Assembly (NCBI RefSeq): GCF_019654955.1
Contig: NZ_BPEV01000016.1
Location: 1 to 64,000, forward strand
DNA length: 64,000 nt
Direction: 5' to 3'
Origin: Shewanella sp. KT0246
Lineage (GTDB): Bacteria > Pseudomonadota > Gammaproteobacteria > Enterobacterales > Shewanellaceae
Below, piece by piece: positions 48,738-60,300 of the stretch. A model generated the notes under the pieces. It did not search any database and had not been told where the DNA came from. It worked only from the letters and a program-made list of their open reading frames with translations. The number at the start of each line of letters is the position of its first letter. Position 1 is the stretch's first letter. The position numbers were made by a program, and so were the translations under genes.

Positions 48738-48914
48738 GATAAAGTCTCATGAAAGAAGAATGCAATAATTCAATCATTTTGACGTAAGTTAGGGAAGTTG
48801 AATATGAGCGACCTGTTAGCTAGATCACTCACAAGGGCAATAATTCAAAGAGAACTTTGAACTTGCCCATAAGTGCGATAAATACTGTTACAGATATAAG
48901 AATTTTATTGCATA

Positions 48915-49535
48915 TCATATTCCTGATGCGCGGTTTTTATCTTTTTGGGGCAGTTTTTCTGTTGAGAAAATATGCCAAGACTTTTCAATTCCTGATTCTT
49001 GCCACTTAGCCACAGCAACCAATCTGTGCTCACGTCCCTTGATGGCTGCTGGGATCATATTATCTTCAAAATACACTTGCGAAGTAATGTTTTGCTTGTT
49101 GATCCCTTGCGCCACAATCAAGCGGGTAATTTCTTCGGTGCGCATTTTAGCGAGTTCATGGTTATAGGTATCGCTACCCTCGGGGCTTGTATCACCAATC
49201 AAATAAACCTTCGCGTCTGGGTGGTGTTTGACTGCGTTTACCATTTTAGCCAAACGATTCGATTCATACTCAGTCAGTGTGTATTTATCAAATTCAAACA
49301 TCACCACACGGCTAGCTTTTTTCTCCACTGTGACGGCATTCTCGCAGCCATCGTTATTGATAACTGAACCGTCAGGAGTCGTTAAACACAGATCTCGAGC
49401 TGTGATAACGCCATCGGCATCGACATCGGTTAAATCACGACTTTGCTGTTCAACCATGGCTGGTTTAGGTGTTTCAATACAGGCTGATAGCATCAATGCC
49501 ACGAGGCAAAGCGGAAGCATGTTACGGTGTTTCAT
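48915..49535 (-). CDS. OmpA-family lipoprotein of the adhesin export cluster
   Basis: 206 residues from the ATG at 49535 (MKHRNMLPL), with GAGGAGAAG upstream; a start at 49586 adds 17 residues with no signal peptide. The lipobox is LMLSAC. A thrombospondin-type acidic stretch (DVDADGVITARDLC) leads to an OmpA-C domain that binds peptidoglycan (VVMFEFDKYTLTEYESNRLAKMV). S. oneidensis has an OmpA-like gene at the same place after aggA in the bpfA operon. It begins next to the tolC-like stop, so the two are coupled. Confidence 0.85.
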   Translation of the reverse strand: MKHRNMLPLCLVALMLSACIETPKPAMVEQQSRDLTDVDADGVITARDLCLTTPDGSVINNDGCENAVTVEKKASRVVMFEFDKYTLTEYESNRLAKMVNAVKHHPDAKVYLIGDTSPEGSDTYNHELAKMRTEEITRLIVAQGINKQNITSQVYFEDNMIPAAIKGREHRLVAVAKWQESGIEKSWHIFSTEKLPQKDKNRASGI

Positions 49536-49536
49536 A

Positions 49537-50832
49537 TTACTTCTCCTCTTGCCATTGTGTTGGGGTGTCGACTCTAAATGATTCAATGAGTTGACCTGTG
49601 GCGTTAATTAACCGATACGATGCAATATGATAATTGTAATAGGCGCTAAGGTAGTTTTTTCTGGCTAAATAGACTTCTACTTTGGCATCTAACACATCAA
49701 GAAGTGAACGTCTTCCTAGCTCAAATTGACGTTGATAGCCTTGCTCTGCTTGCACGGCTTGGTCCACATTCACTTGATAAAACTTACGTTGCTGGCCAAC
49801 AAATTCATAGGCGTTCCAAGCAAGTCGAGTGCCTTCAATTACTTGTTTTTCAGTTTGCTGACGAATTGATTTTGCTTGTTGTACTTGCCAGGCCGCGGCT
49901 TCTGCTCGGTCATTAGTTGAACCACCGTTATAAAGATCATAACTTAGCATTAGCATGGCTCGTGCATCTTCATCAGGACCTTCGATGCCACCGATATTGT
50001 CATTTTTATTGGCTTGTAACTCGATTGATAACTTAGGCCAGTAGTCACTTTTTTCTCGCTCATACTGTGACGAAGCAGCTTGAGTATCGTTGATGGCCGC
50101 ATCAATTTCTGGATGGTTCTTAACGGCTTGCTCTAGTGCCAGCTTGAGTGATGTAGGTACATAATTAAAATCGGGTTTGGCATCATGCAGCTCTGTGGGA
50201 AGTTGGCCAACTAGGTCGTAATAACGAGCTTGTAAATCCATTTGCTCATTGCGCGCAGCAAGGTATCCCGATTGGCTTGTTGCTACACGGGCTTTGACTT
50301 GCGCGACGTCTGACTCACTACTCAGGCCTTTTGCTTGACGCAAAATAATGTCTTTTAAGATGTCTTCGTGTTCGGCGATATTACGTTCAGCAAGCCCTAC
50401 TACACGGTTAGACAGCATTAAATTGAGATACACTGTTGCGACATCTAAGCTGAGGTTTTCAGCTTCAGAAATTAGCCCAAAGCGTTCAGCCTCTTGTTCA
50501 AATTCGAGGCGGTCAATTTCTGAAGTGGTTCTAAAACCATCAAATAACAGCTGCGACACTTTCACGCCTAACTCGGTGCGATTTAAATCAGTATCGACGC
50601 GTTGGCCGCTGTTATAGCGCGCCTCTTCATAGCCTACACCACCATACAACTTCACTTGGGGTAAATAGTCTCCTACTGCGGCTTTTTTATAGCGAACAGC
50701 AGCTTCAAAGCTAGCGTATTTTTGCTGCAGCCTAGGGTGATGATTTATCGCTTCAGCCACCGATTGTTCTAGCGTCATTGCTTGAACTTGAGTGGACATC
50801 ACTAAAGCAGAAATGAATAGCAGTTTTTGCAT
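49537..50832 (-). CDS. TolC-family outer-membrane protein of type I secretion (AggA/LapE-like)
   Basis: 431 residues. A signal peptide (about residues 1-18, ending VQA-MT) is followed by two TolC repeats of long helices and beta strands. It forms the outer-membrane channel of the type I secretion system encoded with the next two upstream genes. In LapA-type systems this pore also holds the adhesin by its N-terminal plug. The start lies 23 bp after hlyD. Confidence 0.88.
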   Translation of the reverse strand: MQKLLFISALVMSTQVQAMTLEQSVAEAINHHPRLQQKYASFEAAVRYKKAAVGDYLPQVKLYGGVGYEEARYNSGQRVDTDLNRTELGVKVSQLLFDGFRTTSEIDRLEFEQEAERFGLISEAENLSLDVATVYLNLMLSNRVVGLAERNIAEHEDILKDIILRQAKGLSSESDVAQVKARVATSQSGYLAARNEQMDLQARYYDLVGQLPTELHDAKPDFNYVPTSLKLALEQAVKNHPEIDAAINDTQAASSQYEREKSDYWPKLSIELQANKNDNIGGIEGPDEDARAMLMLSYDLYNGGSTNDRAEAAAWQVQQAKSIRQQTEKQVIEGTRLAWNAYEFVGQQRKFYQVNVDQAVQAEQGYQRQFELGRRSLLDVLDAKVEVYLARKNYLSAYYNYHIASYRLINATGQLIESFRVDTPTQWQEEK

Positions 50833-50855
50833 AGTATCCTTACCTTCTGGTACCT

Positions 50856-52169
50856 TTACGGTTCTCTTAGTGCATTTGCTTTGGCTCGTAATAATGGTTT
50901 AAGCCAGTAATTTAAAACTGTTTTTTGACCGGTCAAAATATCTGTAGAAGCTTGCATTCCGGGGATAATTGGCCAGCCATTGAGCTGAGTTTCATCTGTT
51001 TTTATGTGCGCCTCATAATAGGTGGTGCCATCTTCTAGTTGCTGGGCATCTGGACTGACATAAATCACCTCACCTTTAATGCCACCATAAATGACAAAAT
51101 CATAAGCGGTGAATTTCACCATGGCTTGCAGCCCAGTATGGACAAATGCGATATCCTTAGGCGCTATTTGGCTTTCAATAATCAGTTGATCATCTTGCGG
51201 CACTATTTCCATGATAACTTGCCCCGGTTCAACCACTTGACCAGCGGAGCGCACCAGAATATTCGACACGCTACCTGTGACTGGCGTAGTGATTTGGGTG
51301 CGTTCGAGCCTATCGGCTAGCGCTTTCATGTTTTCGGTTAACGCTGAGAGTTCGTTACTGGTTTTATTGCGCTCATCAGTCATGCGATTAATAAAATCGA
51401 GTGCCACATTGCGACGTTCTGCAACCGCTTGACTGATCGCGGCCTGAAGCTGTCTTTCACTGGCTTGCGAGGCAGATAACTCTCCCTGTAAACGAACTGC
51501 GTCTCGCTCAAGTTTTAATAGTTCAAGTTCGGCAACGGCGCCTTCATTAACCGCTTCACGGGTCATACGGATTTCTTGTTTCGCCATGCTAAGACCACTA
51601 CGTTGAGCCTCGATATTAATATTCACTTCTTCTTTGGCTTGGCGTTTTTGCTCAACGATTTGCGCTGTTTGATCTAATTGCGATATCAGTTGTGAGAGTT
51701 GCGATGAGTATATTGCTTGAGCACGACGATTGGCTGAAGGGTCTGCAATCTCAAACTGTTGCGGACTGACTTGCACTTGTGAAAACCATAACGGTTCATT
51801 GTCATTGATTTGCACACTTTCAAGTAATGCCTCTAATCGTGTGAGTTGGTTTTTTAAGGCTACGCTATTTAGTCTTGCCTCATGGAATGCTGAGGCAAAT
51901 CGTAACTCATCTATCACTAATAAAGTTTGTCCCGCATTAACGGTATCGCCTTCTTTGACTAAAATTTCTTTTAAGCTGCCGCCATCTAAACTTTCTATTT
52001 GCTGAACGGCTGTGGCTGGTACCACTTTGCCTTCGCCAACCACCACCTCTTCTAAGGTGGCGAAGGCAGCCCAAGTAATCGTGGCCAAAAGCAAGGCAAC
52101 AGTCAGCATGATGACAGTGTTGGCACGTTTTGCCCCTTCAAGGTGTTTGATGTGCATGTTGGCACTCAT
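50856..52169 (-). CDS. HlyD-family membrane fusion protein of type I secretion
   Basis: 437 residues. One N-terminal transmembrane segment (about residues 20-36) precedes a long coiled coil between two half lipoyl domains (GGSLKEILVKEGDTVNAGQTL and RSAGQVVEPGQVIMEIVP) and a beta-barrel. It connects the ABC exporter in the inner membrane with the TolC-like channel. It overlaps the ABC gene by 4 bases (ATGA). Confidence 0.92.
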   Translation of the reverse strand: MSANMHIKHLEGAKRANTVIMLTVALLLATITWAAFATLEEVVVGEGKVVPATAVQQIESLDGGSLKEILVKEGDTVNAGQTLLVIDELRFASAFHEARLNSVALKNQLTRLEALLESVQINDNEPLWFSQVQVSPQQFEIADPSANRRAQAIYSSQLSQLISQLDQTAQIVEQKRQAKEEVNINIEAQRSGLSMAKQEIRMTREAVNEGAVAELELLKLERDAVRLQGELSASQASERQLQAAISQAVAERRNVALDFINRMTDERNKTSNELSALTENMKALADRLERTQITTPVTGSVSNILVRSAGQVVEPGQVIMEIVPQDDQLIIESQIAPKDIAFVHTGLQAMVKFTAYDFVIYGGIKGEVIYVSPDAQQLEDGTTYYEAHIKTDETQLNGWPIIPGMQASTDILTGQKTVLNYWLKPLLRAKANALREP

Positions 52170-54328
52170 GATTTCACCTCATTGCTTGTGTGCTGGCGCA
52201 CATTGACCGCTTTAATTCGGCGCTTACTGGGCTCAATAAATTCACTGGCAGATTTCTCGCCGATTATCGCCCCTTTATCCATTACTATGATGCGATCACA
52301 AAGACTCAATACTTTGGGGTTATGGGATGAGATTAACAGGGTGCAATCAGCGGTATTCATTTTCAGGCTACTGATAATTTGTGTTTCACTGCGCTCATCC
52401 ATGGAACTTGTTGGCTCATCTAATATCAGTAGTTTTGGTTGCCTGAGTAAAGTACGGCAAAGGGCAATAGCTTGACGTTGTCCGCCCGATAATTGGCGGC
52501 CAAATTCACCCACTTGGCTGTTTAAACCACTGCCGAGTCTATCCATTAACTTATCGATACCCGTATTCATCATGGTTTTAGCCAGTAATGCTTCATCCAC
52601 GTGCTGGAGTCCGTAAAGTAAGTTGTCTAGGACGGTGCCATAAACTAAACAGGGTTGCTGACTCATATAACCGATATGGTCACGAAGCCGATTAACTGAC
52701 CATTGTTGCGCTTCGAGTTGATTGTAAAAAAGTTGACCTTCATTTAATTGATACTGCCCTGCAATGAGTGCCAGTAATGTTGATTTCCCCGCACCTGCAG
52801 GGCCATAAAAACCGACTTTTTCTCCTGCTTTAATATCAAGGGATATGTCATTAAATGCAGTTAGTGGCTGCTCTGGGTAACTGAAACTTGCGTGTCGTAG
52901 ATGTAGGCTGCCATTAAATGGAAATTGCGACACACTCATTGATTGCTGCTGGTTTTCTTGGGGTAAAGACAAGATAGATTCAACCGAAGTAATTGCTGAG
53001 CGAGTCTGTTGGTATTTTAGTAATAGCATGGCTATTTGGTTGATAGCACTTGAGGCGCGTCCGCTGAGCATGACGATGGCGATAAGCCCGCCCATACTCA
53101 AGTTACCCTGATGAATTTGATAAACGCCAGTAATAATTAGGCCAATGGACACTAGCTGCTGACAATTCATCACACTATGGCTTAGGGTATTTGAGCTAAT
53201 ACGGGACTCATTTTGCCAATCTGCAAGACTACTGACGGTTTCATGCCAAATACGTGAGGCTTTAGCTTGACCGTTATTTTGTTTAATTTCGGCTAGCATA
53301 TTTAGGCTTTCGACTAGATGTGCTTGGCGCTGAGTAGACAGTTTTGATGATTCTTCTATGGTCACTGATAAGCGCTTTTGCATAAAAACACTCAGTAAAA
53401 TGAGTACGAGCATGCAGGTTAATGGCACAAACACCATGACGCCACCTAACCATGCAATTAAGAGTAAAAATAATAGGGTAAAAGGTAAATCCACTGCCGT
53501 GACAAGGGTAACTGATGTGATGAAGTCACGAATGCTATCAAATTCTTGTAATTGTTTAGCGAAAGCCCCAGATGATGCAGGGCGGTTTTCAAGCCGCATT
53601 CCGACGACTTTTTCAAATAATGTGCTTGAAAGTTTAATATCAACTTGCTTGCCAGCGACGTCAGCAAGACGGGTACGAGCTTGGCGCAGTAACCAGTCAA
53701 AAACAATCGCAATGGATGCACCGCTAGCGAGGACCCATAAGGTATCAATGGCTTGGTTGGGCACAACGCGGTCATACACATTCATGGTAAATAATGGTGT
53801 GACTAAGGCGAGTAAATTAATGGCCAGAGAACCAATCAGAAAGCTGCCGTAAAACGGTTTTACTTCATCAAATGCGGCTAAAAGCCAATGTCTTTTGGTC
53901 TCTTTGTGGTGCTCAGTACCTCGCTCGTCGAGTTGTTCGAGTGGCTTGAGATACCAACACAGGCTGTTTATTTGAGGAAACTGTTGGCTTAATTGTTTGG
54001 GTGAGATTGTTGATTGTTCACCAGCAGCATTGAGTAAGGTAAAACCTGCAGCTTGTTTTTGGGTAATGAGAAAAACCTGTTGATTAGCATCGGTCAGGAG
54101 TGCAGGTAGCGCTAAATGCTGGCTATCAATTTTTTGCGAAGCAGCGTCCAAGCTTATTTTGGCCATCGCCGTGGTGAGTTGGAAGGCGATGTCCTTTTGT
54201 ACGGGCAGTGCCTGCTGCACTTGTTCAGTGCTAATGCTTAAGCCAAAGTGAGCTTTGGCTAATACTAGAATATTAACTAAGGCTTCATGTTGAGCTATAT
54301 CGGCATGACTGCTATCTGTAACTGACAT
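52166..54328 (-). CDS. Type I secretion ABC transporter/ATPase (LapB/RtxB-like)
   Basis: 720 residues. An N-terminal C39-like domain (about residues 10-125) lacks the catalytic Cys, so it binds substrate without cutting it. A six-helix transmembrane domain (about 160-440) and an ATPase domain follow, with Walker A GPAGAGKSTL, signature LSGGQRQAIAL and Walker B LLILDEPTSSMD. It exports the giant protein encoded 40 bp upstream. It is coupled to hlyD by a 4-base overlap. Confidence 0.93.
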   Translation of the reverse strand: MSVTDSSHADIAQHEALVNILVLAKAHFGLSISTEQVQQALPVQKDIAFQLTTAMAKISLDAASQKIDSQHLALPALLTDANQQVFLITQKQAAGFTLLNAAGEQSTISPKQLSQQFPQINSLCWYLKPLEQLDERGTEHHKETKRHWLLAAFDEVKPFYGSFLIGSLAINLLALVTPLFTMNVYDRVVPNQAIDTLWVLASGASIAIVFDWLLRQARTRLADVAGKQVDIKLSSTLFEKVVGMRLENRPASSGAFAKQLQEFDSIRDFITSVTLVTAVDLPFTLLFLLLIAWLGGVMVFVPLTCMLVLILLSVFMQKRLSVTIEESSKLSTQRQAHLVESLNMLAEIKQNNGQAKASRIWHETVSSLADWQNESRISSNTLSHSVMNCQQLVSIGLIITGVYQIHQGNLSMGGLIAIVMLSGRASSAINQIAMLLLKYQQTRSAITSVESILSLPQENQQQSMSVSQFPFNGSLHLRHASFSYPEQPLTAFNDISLDIKAGEKVGFYGPAGAGKSTLLALIAGQYQLNEGQLFYNQLEAQQWSVNRLRDHIGYMSQQPCLVYGTVLDNLLYGLQHVDEALLAKTMMNTGIDKLMDRLGSGLNSQVGEFGRQLSGGQRQAIALCRTLLRQPKLLILDEPTSSMDERSETQIISSLKMNTADCTLLISSHNPKVLSLCDRIIVMDKGAIIGEKSASEFIEPSKRRIKAVNVRQHTSNEVKS

Positions 54329-54368
54329 TGTAATATTGCGTATCCTTATGCGTTTTTAGTTTTTGATT

Positions 54369-57300
54369 CTAGCTTTGATTTAATAAGGCCTGATGGGCGG
54401 CTAATTGGTTTATTTCATCCAATTCAGTTTGGCTTAAATGGACATCTGTTTGCACATCGAATAATGAGATATCTTGCTGATGTGCTATGGACTGTTTTAT
54501 CGCATCAGTGAGCGCTAATAGGTTTTCAGCTTCTGTTTGATTCTCTGATGTTGCATTCATTTGGGTGTCGTCTGGTATTGGCTGTATCTCATCAAAACCT
54601 GGCTGCTGAATAAGCTTGTCATATGAATGAGTTTGTTGCATATCGATTGATAATTGACTGGTTGGCTCAATCGTTATTGTTGATAAACCTTCATTGGGCA
54701 GTGCTGGTTCCAACAGCTCTTGCGCTACTGGGCTTATTTCATTGAATAGGGCTAAGTTATTATCGAGATGACTAAAAATTGGCTCTACAGTTTGAGCTTC
54801 AGCGTCGGTAATAGGCTGCGGATCTTGATATCCGTATTCAGGTTTACCGCTGAGCAATGGTTCAGACTCTGGTTGAAACTCTGGTTCAGATTCTGGTTCA
54901 GACACTGGTTCAAAGTTTGGTTCAAAGTGGGGCTCAGAATCTAAGGTAAATTTATTGTAGTCATTAGACGCAACAGGGGGCATCGTATCTTGATGAATCG
55001 GTATGTCATCTGATATGACTGGTTCATCAATAGGTAAAATGGCGTCTATAGGTTGGCTTGATAATGGGTTACGCGACTGCTCATATTGATAACGAGCGAC
55101 GGTTTGTTCCATTAACTCGATTTCAGCAAATACAGCAGCGGCAGTTGGAGTCAGGTTTCGATAGCCATGTTCATAATGCCGCACTTGCTCAAATTGTGCT
55201 CTTTCATGAATTTCTTGCATGATATCGAGCTGCATCATCTCTAACGCTGCTTCATCATTAAATGGATGGACTATCGGATCGTCGAGTTCCGTTGGCTGTG
55301 TAACCGTCATCGTCATTGCCATATTGAAAGCTGAAACGTAGGCGGCATTCGCTGCAAATGTATTGGCTGCAAATGCATTAGCCACAACGGCGTTGCTATC
55401 AACGGTAATTGTGATGGTTTCAAGCTCACCATCAGCCACATCAGAACCTAATGTCGCAATCGGATCGAGTGATAAAGTAATTGTTTCCCCGTCTGTCGCA
55501 CCGCTTAATGTAAGCCCTGCGACATCTTCGATATTAACAATCCATTTATTGCCTTGTTTTTCACCTTTCGAAAGCGTCATGCCATCTGATAGGCCAAGAA
55601 TCGTTAATGTTGCGGTTTCATTTGGTGCAGGGTTTTGCAGCTCTAAGCCCAAGTTTAAAGCGATATTGTCTGTTTGATTGGTCGTGAAGTCGGCAAATTG
55701 AGTCCAAATAGGCGGATCGACCTCTGGGGTTAATTCAATATCAAAGGACACGGTTTGACTTTGACTTCTATCGAGCTCTTCCGAGCCGAGGACTTCCGCA
55801 GTATCAATACTGGAAATTGCCATTTCAACATTGAGCGTGCCAAAGGCAAGTTCACCAGGTAATATTTTGACTTCTGCTAAGCTGACTGCTTCAACAATTA
55901 AGCTGGCGATATATCCACCTGAACCATTAGCGGTTAAAGCGACAAATTGCCCATCAATTTCTACCCCTTCAAGGTCGACAAGGGCACTGGCGTCACTGGA
56001 GGTGATAAGAAAATCAACAACAAAGAATTCACTCCCATCGAGATTAAGTAGTTCTGCGGCAATTTCTACTTTGATGTCATCGCCTTCACTACCCGTATAA
56101 TCGTCTGGAGCAGAAATGATTTGTACGCCATCTGCGATAGGGCTGACGCCAACAATAAAGTCCATTGAGGTAGTCACAAAATCATCTGTGCCTAACTCTT
56201 GGGTGATGATGGATAAAGACAGTGGCATATCACCGTTAAAGTTGTGTGGAGGCTTAACGACTATGCTATCTAGTTGATCGGGTGTGACAGTCCAATAGGT
56301 TGTCGGAGTACCATTGAGTTGACCGCCATCAGCGCCATTGTTTGGCAGAATGTGTAAATCACCACCTGCATCTTGGTAATAGACAGTCGCCCCTTCTGGC
56401 ACGCCATTAAGAGTGATGTATTGCACCTCTGAACCATCTAAATCAATTAAGCCGATTACTGAGCTATTAATGCCACTAAGCAAAATATCAGTATCTTCTG
56501 TACCGTTGATAGTGATTAGGCCTGCTGGAATATCAGCAGCGTCGGTTACTGGGTTTACATGAATCGTAATAGTGTCACTGAAATTGGTGGTATCGATGAC
56601 ATCTGCTGAGTCAATATCAGCGGTGTCACTGACTGCACCTGATATCTGTAACCTAAAGTCTCCACTTAAATGCTCGGGAGGCGAAAATTGTAATAAGGCC
56701 AGCGCTGTATTTAATGCAGCATTGGTAGAACCTGTGAATTCCCATGTATCTGTGGTGCCAGACTTCAATTGGAATAATCCTGAGTTATCAATTAGCTGAC
56801 CGCCATCGAGCAGTTGTATGGTGAATAATTGGGCGGGATTATCAAGCACCACTTTTTCAACGCCACCATTATCAGCAGTTGGATCTAGATCCTCATAAGT
56901 AAGGAATAAGCCAAGTGGTGTCGGATCGTCCTCATCCATAGTATCAACTAATACATCCAACGAGAGGCCATCAGCGATAGGGGAGATATTAATATCCAGA
57001 CTCTGGCTATCATCAACTAGGGTGTCACCACTGAGTGAGTCCGTTGCAATAATGCGTATAGGGATGACCATGTCTCCGGCAAAGTCGTCGGCAACATTGT
57101 GCAGTGTGAGGTTACTTAATGATGCTGTGGTAAAGACATATTCAATCACGTTTTCACCGCTGGCATCATAAAGTGCAATGACATCACTGCCACTGAAATA
57201 GCCCCCTTGTGGGAGATCGCTGGCAAGCACTCTAAAGCTAATCACATCATTATTATCGCTCGTGATGGATAGGTTTAAGTGGCCAGCAAAACTGATGGCG

Positions 57301-60300
57301 TTATCTTCGGTAGCCTCTACGGTCGTCGATTGCAGTGCCGTCACAGTTGAAGCTGTTGAGGTTGAAGTGGGTTGATCAAAGGTGACAAAAATATTGGCAG
57401 AAATAACTTCTGGGTCATCTCTATCTAGCACTCTGGCTTCTACATGAATAGCTTGCAAGAGTGTGATGTGGTCACTTGATATGGTCATTCCTTCTAAAAT
57501 CGCCAGTGATTGTTCTTGAACTGAGTCACTGGTCATATTATTGCTAGGAATTATCCATCGGCCATCACCGTCGTTAATTGCGCCATTTGGATGGGTGACA
57601 TACCAGCCGTCAGCACTTGGCATAGTAATAACGATATAGTCGAGTACTTCAGAGCCATCAATGTCCCCATCAAAAAACACAATATCATCGCCAATGGTAA
57701 TTGGTTGGCCATCTGGACTATAAAGGACGGTGTTGTTCACCTGTAATCGTGTGATGCCTTCTACAACGGCATCGACTTCAATAGAAAGCTGACTCGCGAT
57801 ATCTTGAACCGAAGTTTCTCCAGTATCAGAGGTGTCGGTAATTTGATAAATAACGTCTAATGAGAAAGTGCCGTCAGCATCTTGTGGTGGCAGTATGGCT
57901 ATACGTCCCGAGTTGAGTAGCTCTATTAATGTTGGGCTAAATTCATCGGTAAGTTCAGATAGTAATAGGCCTGAACTGCCCACGGTTATTTCAGCGCCAT
58001 CGAATAAGTAAATGATCCCCTCACTAGAAGGAAAGATCGTCATATCTGTGATGCTTTCACTACCGTCAATATCGGCTAATAAAGCCGGTATTAAACTCAG
58101 TACAATAGGTTGATCTTCTTTGCCATTGCTGGTGGTAGTTAATGTTGCGGATGTTTCATCAATTACTGGGGCAATATCAATATTGAGATTGAGTTCGTAT
58201 TGTGCACTATCGCCATCTAATTCGGTGCTTTCGACAAATAGTTGTAAGTTAATTTGACCACTAAAATCTTCAGCGGGTCTGATTGACAGTGCAGATAACT
58301 CTGCTGCTGTAACGCTATAAATAGGTGCTGAACCGTCAAAACCGATTACGGGTAAATTAACAATCTGGCCATTGCTGTCGACAAAGTTTGCACCGTCAGG
58401 CAAGCCCACAATGCGTAAGCTTAAACTTTCAGAGCCATCATCATCTGAGCTAATTACCGTAAATGATAGTGGAATATCAGTGTCCTCATTGAACGCCGCC
58501 ACTGAATTGATATTACCATCATTGGTAATTTCCCAGACTGTGGGATCTGAGGTGATGGTAGGCGCATCATTGGCGACACCGGTGAGAGCTATCGTTATGG
58601 TTTGTGAGGCACTGTAATTCGGATTGGGATTGATAATACTGTCTATTGGATCGATACCATCTTGGGTAGTTTCTGTCGCATAGCTGCGAACCGAAATAGT
58701 AAAGTCGCCAAGATTTGCAGAGCTTGCGTCTGCTAAAGGCACTAGCATGGCTTCTGGGCTGGCAAAAAGATCGTCTACCGAGACAGTCCACACATTGTTG
58801 CCTAAATGGATGGCGCTTGGGGCATCAATCTGCCAACCATCTGGTAAGGTTAATTCAAAATGGAGGCTTTCAGAGCCAGATGTATCGGTTAATTCGCCAA
58901 ATAAAATTGTGTTTAAAGCGATAGGCTGATCTTCTTGACCATTGATATCACGAGTCACTAATGTGGGTGCATCAGCAATTGGGGTGACATTGATGGTGAT
59001 TGTTTCATTGGCGCTTTGCGCAGTATCGCCATTATCAGGCTCAGTCGAGATGGCCCTAACATCAAAGCTATATTGGCCCGCTAAATTTTCACCGACTGTA
59101 GCTTGTAATAATGCTAATTCATCTGCACTGATTTCTTGGCCATTGGCGATAGAGAATTGCACACCTTCACTGTTTGTACTGGTGAGCTGAATACCTAGTG
59201 CAATATTGAAAATGACATAGGTCATGACCTCAGAGCCCTGAGCATCAATGCCAACGACATCCTTAGTACTGGCTGACAGGCTTATATTGAAAGCACCATC
59301 ATCTTCATTGACATCATAGGTAAACTGGCTGGTGTTTTCCCATTCAGGTGTATCGGCTACAGAGGCGATAGTCAACGGAACTTCAGTCGAGATTGACGGC
59401 TTGTTATTAATATTGACTGTGATTTCAGCGTTGATGGTTAAAGTTGCATCCGAGGCGTCTTCAGGAGGATGGAACACTAAGTCACCGCTAGGGATCGCTA
59501 TACCAAGATTACTGATCAACAGATCTCCACCACTCAAGATATAGTTCCCATCGGCATCTAGGCTGACAGGTTGGCCATCTAATGTGAGTGTGCCACCTGC
59601 TAAAGATGCTTTGTTGATGACAATGCTTTGAATGATTTCCCCTTCATCAATATCGCCAGGCAAGGCGACGATAGATAAAGCCCCAGGTGTATCTTCGGTA
59701 TAATTGGGGTTGAGCACCTTGATAGAGCCTGCTTTATCATTAGCCGTGATAGTGAGGTTATCAATGACGGTATCACCATCAGTATCGGTGACATATACCT
59801 GAACCACTTCACTATAAAACAGTTCATCATATTCAAAAATCATACTGGTTACTGTGGCTTTACCATTGGCGGTAATCACTAACGTTCCGTACTTAACTCC
59901 GGTATCGGTAAAGAGTTCAACGGAATCGCCTGCTGAATATTCTGTGCCTTTGTATATAAATTTACTGACTTGTGCTCCATCAGCGCCTTGTTGTTTTTGA
60001 TTAAACAAATTAACACTGTGGTCAGCATTGTTTTCTTCGGTAAAGGTGAGTGATGAGTCATGCTGAATGGGGACATCATCTTGAACATTGATATGTATCG
60101 TTTGATTGTTTGAGGTATCGCCATCGGCATCGGTTGCGATAACGTCAAAACTGATGGTTAAGGTATTTTCACCATTGCCATCAGGATGGTCTATGGCCTC
60201 AAATTGCTCAAATTCAACTTTACCATTGGCGTTAAATCGCACTCTAAATACTTCACTACTGTCTCCGGCTCTAATTGCGGTATACCAGCCGTTACCATCA

